Assembly: GCA_002722955.1 (NCBI GenBank)
Contig: PBMZ01000009.1
Coordinates: forward strand, 1 to 46,636
DNA: 46,636 nt
Direction of reading: 5' to 3'
DNA from: Planctomycetaceae bacterium
GTDB taxonomy: Bacteria; Planctomycetota; Planctomycetia; Planctomycetales; Planctomycetaceae
Shown: piece by piece, positions 24,743-31,804 of the stretch
Numbering within the stretch: position 1 is the first letter of the stretch
Layout: every line of letters begins with the position of its first letter
Notes under the pieces: generated by a model
Databases searched by the model: none
What the model was told of the DNA's origin: nothing
Seen by the model: the letters and a program-made list of their open reading frames with translations, nothing else
Program-made: the position numbers and the translations under genes

Positions 24743-26392
24743 CTATCCGCGCAACGCCGCGTCGAAGAATTCGCGGAGCAGATCTTCAGGGTAAAGGCAG
24801 AACGAGTACTCTCGATCGTTCAGAATGGCGTTGGCAGCATCTTGACTTTTTAGCTCATCGAGCCGTCGCTCGGTCTCGCCCCGTTTCGAATCCAGTTTCG
24901 TGGCAAGCTGTTCGTTGATGGAACGAAGCTCTTGATAACGCTTCCGACGTTGACCTCGTTGCTCGAGATATTCTTGTCGAGTTTGCGTTTGGCTCTTGCT
25001 TTGATGTTGCTCAGCGATCAGTTCGCGTTTGCGGGCGATCAGTGAGTTGGTCTCGTCGACGAATCGCTCGGGCTGGTACTTCAAGCGGCGCAGTTGATCT
25101 TCAACCTCCAACAGCTCTTTCGTGACATTGGATTCGACGTCGCGGAATGGCAAGTGGATCGTTGCGGAAAGCGTTGCGAATTTTGGGGCCGTGAAACCAT
25201 AAAACCGATCGATGATTCGGTCGGTCATTTCGTCGTACTTGGCCCCGCCGATGCCATGGATGAACATGTCGGAAAGTGCCACGCGAGCAAACAGCGTTGT
25301 TGTCAAAGCCCGCGTTCGCAAATGGAATTGTTTCTTGGGCAGCTCTCTCAACGCTTCGACGGCACAGCAAGCGTCCATCTTTGGGGTCAGCGGCAGTTCG
25401 GCAATCGTCTCGCCGTCCACAGCCAACAAAACGTGTCGCTCTGCTTGTTTAGCGAATAGTCGACCGCGACGCTTTTCATTGGTCCGCCAGATCCAGAAAG
25501 GCGCCTCGATCCAATCACCGTCTTGCTCCAGCGGAGGGACGGGGTGCGTCCGACTGCGAATGCGATTGACTTGCTTGTACTGAGCCAAGATTTCGTTGTG
25601 GGCCTCTCGAAATCGTTTCAAATTCGCAAGCAGGTGACCGGTAAACCACAGGAAAGGGTCAAGCTGGCACATGTGGCTGATGGGCAACTCCAGATTACCC
25701 GCACCCCAACGTCGCTCGAGCAAACTTCGCGCGCCGCTGAAGCAATCTGCCAATCGATGTCCACTCTCGGCAAGCCGTGAGACGTCAGTCCAAACTTCAG
25801 GCAACAATGGCTCGAAACCCCAATCGCCGAGTGTCTCGGATACGCGGTCGGGAAAACTGGCAAATAGCTGCTCTGATTCAATCCGCGCCTCTTCCCACGG
25901 CTGAGTAGAACGCACACCATCCAATGACACGCGCTCAAAACTGGGACGCTCGAGCGTTCCTGTCGGCACTCGCATCTCTAAAGACGAGACGGTGTCGTTG
26001 TCGACGATCAAGTTCAACCCAACGCCACCTGATCGATCAGCCACGTGATGAGTGGCCAGGTTCTTGACCAACACGCCCGGATGAAATAGTGACGGTTGAT
26101 GACCGGTCACGACCACACTCTCGGGCAGTCGTGCCGGCGAGGCGATTTGGTCAACGGGGCCAACAACAGTTTGCGTGTATCTTGCAGCGGCCGATAAGAC
26201 GACTTGCCGTGACCACGTTCTTAAGTCGCCCAGTGACTTGCCTTGGATCTTGACGTCGGCGTTGCCGTAGACGGCTTGGTTTGCTGCGACGTCCTTGACG
26301 ACTTGTGCCAAGTCAGGAAGCGCATACAACGATCGATTCGCGCGGGGGACGCGAAGCTGTTGGCGTTTCCAAGGCAAACCGGAATTTGACAT
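24743..26392 (-). CDS. BshC-like protein (putative)
   Basis: The product has 549 residues from the ATG at 26392; a TTG at 26455 would add 21 residues and overlap the upstream gene. VVVTGHQPSLFHPGVLVKN followed by LIVDND resembles the N-terminal Rossmann-type part of BshC, the putative cysteine-adding enzyme of bacillithiol synthesis (VTGQQ.GLFTGP). A long C-terminal coiled coil (about 430-530: VEDQLRRLKY, QEYLEQRGQRRKRYQELR) is also a BshC trait. Similarity is remote and the active-site residues cannot be verified by eye. The upstream neighbour is a glycosyltransferase, which would fit an atypical thiol or glycan pathway, but bshA and bshB are not seen here. Confidence 0.5.
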   Translation of the reverse strand: MSNSGLPWKRQQLRVPRANRSLYALPDLAQVVKDVAANQAVYGNADVKIQGKSLGDLRTWSRQVVLSAAARYTQTVVGPVDQIASPARLPESVVVTGHQPSLFHPGVLVKNLATHHVADRSGGVGLNLIVDNDTVSSLEMRVPTGTLERPSFERVSLDGVRSTQPWEEARIESEQLFASFPDRVSETLGDWGFEPLLPEVWTDVSRLAESGHRLADCFSGARSLLERRWGAGNLELPISHMCQLDPFLWFTGHLLANLKRFREAHNEILAQYKQVNRIRSRTHPVPPLEQDGDWIEAPFWIWRTNEKRRGRLFAKQAERHVLLAVDGETIAELPLTPKMDACCAVEALRELPKKQFHLRTRALTTTLFARVALSDMFIHGIGGAKYDEMTDRIIDRFYGFTAPKFATLSATIHLPFRDVESNVTKELLEVEDQLRRLKYQPERFVDETNSLIARKRELIAEQHQSKSQTQTRQEYLEQRGQRRKRYQELRSINEQLATKLDSKRGETERRLDELKSQDAANAILNDREYSFCLYPEDLLREFFDAALRG

Positions 26393-26438
26393 TTTGAATT
26401 TGGCTCGAGTGGGCAACGCAAAGCGACCAGACGTCGAC

Positions 26439-27152
26439 TCAACAAGGAACTGCAATCTCTCGGTTCAAGACGTCCATGTAGTGAGCCAAACGTCGATTGG
26501 CGTCGTCTAAAGAGCCACCGAAAGAGCGTTCTTCGTCCAGATAGACCAACGGCACCGGATACTCGACCACTTTCAGACCAAGCCGCGCGATTTGCACCCA
26601 AACCGGAATCGGCATTGCATAACCCAATTCCGTGACTCCCAGGTTTTCCAGCGCGACGGTTCGGTAGGCCTTAAAACCGCAGAACGAATCCGTAATTCCA
26701 AGCCCCAGCCGTTCGTTCAGTTCTTGGGTGATCTTCATATTGATCCGGCGACGATCTTCGGGCGGGATGCTATCACCGTCGAATTCCGACAGATAGCGGC
26801 TGCCCGAGACGATATCGACGGGTTCGCCAACTTCCGGATAGATTCGGCTTGCCAACTCAGGGATCAATTGAGGCTGATGCTGGCCATCACAGTCAATGGT
26901 GACCAAAACGTCGTATCCATGGTCAATTGAATACTGAAAGGCCGTGCGAAGCGCTCCGCCGTAACCTGTGTTATTGTCGTGGGTTACAACATGAATTTCC
27001 TCTTGTTGGGCAAGGATATCAGCAGTGCCATCGGACGAGCCATCGTCGACTACAAGGATCTCGTCACAGTGCTGCCGCACATGGTCAAGCACTTCGGCCA
27101 CGTGGTCCGCTTCGTTGAATACTGGCAATGCTGTCAATACGCGTGGAGACAT
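26439..27152 (-). CDS. Family 2 glycosyltransferase, dolichyl/polyprenyl-phosphate sugar type
   Basis: The product has 237 residues from the ATG at 27152 (MSPRVLTALPVFNEADHV), right where GT2 homology begins. The nucleotide-binding EILVVDDGSSDGT, the DxD-type TIDCDGQ and the acceptor-site region around SGSRYL and DSFCGFKAYR are all in place. No membrane span is present, so it resembles DPM1-type enzymes that load a sugar from a nucleotide donor onto a polyprenyl phosphate. It is in the same direction as the BshC-like gene, 46 bp upstream. Confidence 0.9.
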   Translation of the reverse strand: MSPRVLTALPVFNEADHVAEVLDHVRQHCDEILVVDDGSSDGTADILAQQEEIHVVTHDNNTGYGGALRTAFQYSIDHGYDVLVTIDCDGQHQPQLIPELASRIYPEVGEPVDIVSGSRYLSEFDGDSIPPEDRRRINMKITQELNERLGLGITDSFCGFKAYRTVALENLGVTELGYAMPIPVWVQIARLGLKVVEYPVPLVYLDEERSFGGSLDDANRRLAHYMDVLNREIAVPC

Positions 27153-27400
27153 CGATGAATTCTGATCTTGAGGGCCGCAAACGAGCCACTCCAACTGCGG
27201 CTGCATGCTTGGGGAAGGACGTCATTCCATTGACAATCCTTCATTCTAAACTGACGCCCTCTGAAGTCAAACCGAGCGACACCTGATCGAATTCCACACC
27301 AATAGCCGATGACTGGCGTTCCGTCATACATTCGCTATGGTAACTGTTTGCGATTGCAGACGGACGCCAACAAAACAAGCTGCCTAATCGAGAGATTTTC
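27153..27400. other. Divergent intergenic region
   Basis: About 250 bp between the glycosyltransferase (minus) and the SDR gene (plus). It ends with a GAGAGA ribosome-binding site for the SDR. No other structure was recognised. Confidence 0.4.
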
Positions 27401-28159
27401 ATGACACAAGAAAACAAAGTAGCACTCATCACGGGAGCAGGATCTGGTATTGGTCGAGCATGTGCGGTGACATTGCTCAAACAAGGATATTCTGTCGTGC
27501 TCTCAGGCCGGCGAGCCGAAAAGCTTGAACAGACGATTGCTGCTGCTGGCGAGGTCAGCGGCCAGACGTTGGCAGTACCATCAGACGTGGGCAATCCCGA
27601 TTCCGTTAATGAGGTGTTCGAGAAGACGCAGCAAACTTTCGGGCGGCTGGATGTCCTCTTCAACAATGCGGGCATGGGAGCCCCCCCACTGCCGCTCGAA
27701 GAGTTGAGTTATGAGCAATGGAAGGCCGTCGTCGATGTCAACTTGACCGGCGCCTTCCTATGCACTCAGGGAGCGTTTCGATTGATGAAAAACCAAGACC
27801 CTATGGGCGGGCGTATCATCAACAACGGATCGATCTCGGCAACGACTCCACGTCCGAATTCGAGTCCCTACACGGCAACCAAACATGCCATCACCGGCTT
27901 GACAAAATCGACTTCTCTGGATGGTCGCCACTTCAATATTGCCTGTGGGCAAATCGACATTGGCAACGCAGCCACGGAGATGACAGAACGAATGAAAGAC
28001 GGCGTGCCACAAGCGAATGGTACAACGATGGTCGAGCCACGAATGGATGTGCAACACGTTGCTGACGCCGTGGCCTATATGGCTAGCTTGCCTTTGGATG
28101 CCAATGTGCAATTCATTACCGTCATGGCAACCAAGATGCCATTGGTGGGCCGCGGCTAA
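27401..28159 (+). CDS. Short-chain dehydrogenase/reductase
   Basis: The product has 252 residues, a normal classical SDR length. It shows the cofactor motif TGAGSGIG (12-19), NNAG, the catalytic Ser (NNGSISA) and YTATK. The Arg-Arg after the second strand (LSGRRAEK) favours NADP(H). The family oxidises or reduces alcohols and carbonyls; the substrate is unknown. It is the first gene of a tight unit with an ABC ATPase (12-bp gap) and a class II aldolase. Confidence 0.9.
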   Translation: MTQENKVALITGAGSGIGRACAVTLLKQGYSVVLSGRRAEKLEQTIAAAGEVSGQTLAVPSDVGNPDSVNEVFEKTQQTFGRLDVLFNNAGMGAPPLPLEELSYEQWKAVVDVNLTGAFLCTQGAFRLMKNQDPMGGRIINNGSISATTPRPNSSPYTATKHAITGLTKSTSLDGRHFNIACGQIDIGNAATEMTERMKDGVPQANGTTMVEPRMDVQHVADAVAYMASLPLDANVQFITVMATKMPLVGRG

Positions 28160-28171
28160 ATACCTTGCACT

Positions 28172-29179
28172 ATGAGTGATCATCCCGAAAACAATTCGGC
28201 TATCGAAGTTCAAGGTCTTTCGAAGACGTACAACGTTTACGTCAAGAAAGAAGGACTGCGGGCATCCGTGCGCGGATTGTTTCATCGCGAGTTCAAACAT
28301 GTGCATGCGGTTGCCGAAATTAGTTTCCGCATTCAATCGGGCGAGATGGTCGCGTTCCTTGGACCTAACGGAGCAGGCAAGACGACAACCTTGAAGCTAT
28401 TGTCAGGGCTAATCTTTCCAACTGGCGGCGATGCGACTGTTCTTGGCCATAAGCCATGGAAGCGTGAGAACGCTTATAGACGTCGCTTTTCGTTGGTCAT
28501 GGGCCAAAAGAATCAACTGTGGTGGGACCTTCCAGCACAAGAGTCGTTCCGATTGCACAAGGAGATTTACCGCATCGAAGAGACCGCGTTTCGAAAACGC
28601 ATGGATGAACTCACTGATCTGCTCGAGGTTCGCAGCCTTGTCGGGCAACCCGTTCGGGAACTGTCACTTGGCGAGCGAATGCGGATGGAGTTAATCGCGG
28701 CTCTCTTACACAGCCCCGAGGTCCTCTTGCTGGACGAACCCACCATCGGCTTGGATGTCGTTTCTCAGCGGCGTGTGCAGGACTTTCTGAAGTACTATCA
28801 GGCAGAAAGAAAGATCACGGTCATCCTGACCAGTCACTACATGAAAGATGTGGAAGCGTTGTGCCAACGCGCAGTGATCATTAACGAGGGAGAAATCAAA
28901 CACGACGGTCCACTGGCGGAAATCATTGATCGCTTCAGCCAAAACAAAGTGATCGAGTTGCAATTCGCTGGCTCCGAAGTCCCCCAAGAACTCAACTCCT
29001 TCGGCAATGTGTTCGACGTCTCGCCGCCACGAGCAAAGTTGGAAGTGCCGCGGGCTCGAATTCCCGAAGTATTTACGGCGCTGCTTAGCAAATTCGATAT
29101 CGAAGATGTCGCCGTCCAAGACCGACCGCTGGAAGAGGTGATTGCCGAGATGTTCACTTCCAGCTCGAATAAATCGTAG
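28172..29179 (+). CDS. ABC transporter ATP-binding protein, no permease nearby
   Basis: The product has 335 residues. Walker A is GPNGAGKT (64-71, Lys70), the signature is LSLGER, and Walker B is [12 protein letters not shown], with the H-loop in LTSHYMKD. The N-terminal [20 protein letters not shown] and the C-terminal 90-residue domain are typical of the ATPases of ABC-2 type exporters. Such ATPases normally sit before one or two membrane permease genes, but the next gene, 14 bp away, is a class II aldolase and no permease is seen in the window. It either pairs with a distant permease or was moved into this operon. Confidence 0.88.
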   Translation: MSDHPENNSAIEVQGLSKTYNVYVKKEGLRASVRGLFHREFKHVHAVAEISFRIQSGEMVAFLGPNGAGKTTTLKLLSGLIFPTGGDATVLGHKPWKRENAYRRRFSLVMGQKNQLWWDLPAQESFRLHKEIYRIEETAFRKRMDELTDLLEVRSLVGQPVRELSLGERMRMELIAALLHSPEVLLLDEPTIGLDVVSQRRVQDFLKYYQAERKITVILTSHYMKDVEALCQRAVIINEGEIKHDGPLAEIIDRFSQNKVIELQFAGSEVPQELNSFGNVFDVSPPRAKLEVPRARIPEVFTALLSKFDIEDVAVQDRPLEEVIAEMFTSSSNKS

Positions 29180-29193
29180 AATGGTGACTGAGC

Positions 29194-29925
29194 ATGAGTA
29201 ACGACGCGATCTGGGATGCGCGAGTAGACTTAGCGGCGACGTTTCGTTGGGCCGATCGACTTGGTCTCAGCGAGGGAATCTGCAATCACTTCAGCTTGGC
29301 TGTTCCTGGTCAAGACGATCAGTTTCTCATCAACCCGCAAGGACTTCACTGGTCCGAAATCACCGCCAGCGATCTGATCATTGTCGACCTGGCAGGCAAC
29401 TTGATCGAAGGCAATCACGAGGCCGAGCCAACGGCATTCTTTATCCATTCGAGAATTCATCTCAGCCGTCCATCGGCAAAGTGCGTTCTGCACGTCCATG
29501 CACCGTATTCGACTGCGTTGTGCTGTATTGACGGGGGCAAGATTGAGTGGTGCAGCCAGAACTCGCTGAGATATTACGGCCGAATCGCTTACGATGACGA
29601 GTACAACGGCTTGGCGCTCGACGCGAGTGAAGGAGACCGCATTTGTTCGAACATGCAAGAAGCCGACATCTTGTTCTTAGCGGCTCACGGCGTCATCGTC
29701 ACGGCCGAAAACTTGGCGCTCGCGTTTGACGATTTGTATTACTTGGAACGCACCGCAATGAATCAGGTGCTGGCGATGTCAACAGGCCGCCCACTTAAGC
29801 AAATCTCACACGAAATCTGCCAAGAGTCCTTCCGCCAAATCCAAGCCGACCGACAACAATCGTACTCACACATAGAAGCCATCCGCCGAGTCCTGATGCG
29901 CGAGTGCTCCGAGTTCGCTGAATAA
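29194..29925 (+). CDS. Class II aldolase/adducin family protein
   Basis: The product has 243 residues. The Zn-binding HVHAPYS and the second His in AAHGVIV are present, together with the N-terminal EGICNHFSLAVPG pattern common to the family. Members cleave sugar phosphates (L-fuculose, L-rhamnulose or ribulose phosphate) or decarboxylate related acids. With the SDR upstream it could form part of a sugar-acid or deoxysugar degradation route. The substrate cannot be stated. Confidence 0.88.
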   Translation: MSNDAIWDARVDLAATFRWADRLGLSEGICNHFSLAVPGQDDQFLINPQGLHWSEITASDLIIVDLAGNLIEGNHEAEPTAFFIHSRIHLSRPSAKCVLHVHAPYSTALCCIDGGKIEWCSQNSLRYYGRIAYDDEYNGLALDASEGDRICSNMQEADILFLAAHGVIVTAENLALAFDDLYYLERTAMNQVLAMSTGRPLKQISHEICQESFRQIQADRQQSYSHIEAIRRVLMRECSEFAE

Positions 29926-29951
29926 GCAAAGGGACATCTGAAGTTCCTACG

Positions 29952-30532
29952 TCAGCCACTTCCTTCTGCCGCAGATTGCACATGCAAAGTATCCCAGGGA
30001 TCGTGCCGCAGGCAAAGCGAGATACAAACAATGTGCTTCCTCTTGCTGCGTCTCCCCGATGGGAGTCGCGGACCTTGTGCCGTGACCCATACCGAGATTT
30101 CATTCCCGTTGTTGTCCGCTGACAACACAGTGACTGACCACGTACCGCTAAGTTGCGACGTGAATGGAAGTTCTGATTGTCCCAGTTCCTGCTCGAGTGC
30201 GCCGGGCTTAACCGCAAATCCACTGAGATTGAAAATGCCAGAAAATGGAGCACGCGTCGGGTGAGGGGACTCTTTCACATCGAACACGAAATTGACACTT
30301 GAAATCTGTCGTGTGTAGTGGTGTTCGCTAAGAGTGATGCCCAGCGCATCGTAGTAGTGCTTCTGGTTGTTGCGGTGGCCGAATGGCGCGGGCGTCGGCG
30401 ATCCATCTTCGATTCGATCTGGAATGCCGAAGATGTCATAAACGTTGAAGGATGCCCGGCTTCATGGATACGGACACCATTCAGGGTGACAGCGTGTGTC
30501 GATATATCGATCAAGGCTTGACTACGGGACAT
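29952..30532 (-). pseudogene. Frameshifted hypothetical gene
   Basis: An ATG at 30532 starts MSRSQALIDISTHAVTLNG...IHEAGHPS. Near 30445-30455 convincing coding text moves to another frame, reading FNVYDIFGIPDRIEDGSP and then VFDVKESPHPTRAPFSG and FNLSGFAVKPGALEQELGQ, to a stop at 29952. The second frame has a TGA immediately upstream, so neither frame alone covers the whole. The last 40 residues (GRRSKRKHIV...) look non-coding. One missing or extra base would explain it. I do not recognise the family. It follows the membrane protein at 30569 on the same strand. Confidence 0.5.
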
Positions 30533-30568
30533 GATTCTAAATGGCTCGAATTACTTGAGCTCAACGGC

Positions 30569-30946
30569 TCACCATCTCAACGGGCTCAACGTCCATACGT
30601 CGCAAAAGTAGAGTGTGATATGGACGATCACTCCCACAGCACCGAGTCCAGACAGCACAGTCCCGAGAATCCAATTCGGAAATCGACGCCACTTGAAATG
30701 GTAGCTAAAAGACCACCAAAAAGGCGCATAATAGAATTCTCGCTTGCCGGTTTTCTCATAGGCGATTCGCAAATACCTGAGATCGGAAAACACCAGGATT
30801 AATCCGTTTGTGAGCAATGCCAGAAACAACGCGATGAGGAAGTCGACAGTAACTGCCGCCAACGCAAACATCGCGAGTGCAGATATCATTGCCGCCATGG
30901 CAGCTAGCCAGCTATAGATCTGATACGGAAACATAACGATCGCCAC
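30569..30946 (-). CDS. Small multi-span membrane protein
   Basis: The product has 125 residues with three or four hydrophobic segments (WLAAMAAMISALAMFALAAV, LIALFLALLTNGLILVF, WILGTVLSGLGAVGVIVHI) and a basic/aromatic loop (REFYYAPFWWSFSYHFKWRR) between the second and third. Family not recognised. It probably shared a transcript with the frameshifted gene 36 bp downstream. Confidence 0.5.
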   Translation of the reverse strand: MAIVMFPYQIYSWLAAMAAMISALAMFALAAVTVDFLIALFLALLTNGLILVFSDLRYLRIAYEKTGKREFYYAPFWWSFSYHFKWRRFPNWILGTVLSGLGAVGVIVHITLYFCDVWTLSPLRW

Positions 30947-31103
30947 CGATTGGATTGTTACTCATCATCGGAACTCGAAAGCGATGTTGCACTAGGCGAG
31001 TCAGGACGTTTCGATTTTCTCGATTTCGTGTCGCATCTTTCGACCAATGACGAATTCCATGTGCTTTAAGTTATTCAGTTGACCATTGCACAAGGGACTC
31101 GAC

Positions 31104-31493
31104 ATGTTGATCCGCACACTTTTTTCGACATTGCGAAGACTGAGCACATCAGGCAAAAGAACTCGCAGACCAAGACAACCAAGCACGGTCGCTGTCGTCG
31201 GTTGTGAACATTTGGAAGATCGCAAGTTACTCACCACTGTCGATCTCAATATTCCTGTTGTACAGGAAAGCGACGCTCGCGCCCAATCTCAACAGAACCA
31301 AGCTGCGGCGCCAGCCGAGATCGACGCTGCTTTCGCGGCTGAAGCAAACATGCAGCAAATCGGACTGCTACTTCCCGCCGTTCAGAAAGTAAGAAGTGCG
31401 GCAGCCGAGTCACCTAACGTTGATGATTTTGCTGCTGATGTCGAAACACAAGAAATCGGGCTGCTACTTCCGGCCGTTCAAAAGGCGCGGTAG
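31104..31493 (+). CDS. Short LEDRxLL-motif protein with a duplicated pseudopilin-like motif
   Basis: The product has 129 residues from the ATG at 31104, which has AAGGGA 6 bases upstream. The basic N-terminus with CEHLEDRKLLTT is the LEPR/LEDR-xLL signal seen at the start of large exported planctomycete proteins. Here the body is only about 85 residues. It contains QQIGLLLPAVQKVRSAAA and, 45 residues later, QEIGLLLPAVQKAR. LLPAVQ..REAA is the segment just after the prepilin helix of DUF1559 pseudopilins, which makes two copies without the rest of the domain very odd. Function unknown; it may be a remnant or a small export substrate. Confidence 0.65.
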   Translation: MLIRTLFSTLRRLSTSGKRTRRPRQPSTVAVVGCEHLEDRKLLTTVDLNIPVVQESDARAQSQQNQAAAPAEIDAAFAAEANMQQIGLLLPAVQKVRSAAAESPNVDDFAADVETQEIGLLLPAVQKAR

Positions 31494-31804
31494 GATCACG
31501 GACGGCTTTCCGTTCCGTAACAAACCAACAGTAGTCTGAACATTTCACTGCGCGTGCTTCATAAGAATCTCGTCACACAGATCGTTCACTGAAGTTTCGC
31601 TTTCTTGGTGAAGCACGGTCATTCCGAATACTTCAGCTTCTTGTTTGATTAGATCGTAATACCACAGCGATGCAGTCCACGAAGAGTTTACAAGTGGCAT
31701 CCCTGCCAAGCTTCCTTATGATAGGAGCGAATACACAAAAGACATGGGGATGAAGTGCTTGCGCATCGTTTCGTGTGTTTCGTCACTTTCGTGGTTGCCA
31801 ACCA
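31494..31804. other. Intergenic region holding a short remnant frame
   Basis: Apart from the minus-strand fragment at 31545-31700 I see no gene or clear hairpin here. Confidence 0.35.
31545..31700 (-). pseudogene. Possible C-terminal remnant of a nucleotide-kinase-like gene
   Basis: A 51-codon frame from an ATG at 31700 reads MPLVNSSWTASLWYYDLIKQ...EAEVFGMTVLHQESE and ends with CDEILMKHAQ. The balanced composition and the run LWYYDLIKQEAEVFGMTVLHQ look like the end of a real P-loop kinase-type protein, but nothing upstream on this strand supplies the P-loop. I regard it as a gene remnant or a very small gene; confidence is low. Confidence 0.3.

Noticed and set aside
29795..30253. Minus-strand 152-codon frame overlapping the aldolase end
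   Set aside because: It overlaps the aldolase gene by 130 bp and has low-complexity Arg/Ser text; the alternative frame (FDVKESPHP...) looks like the real coding remnant.
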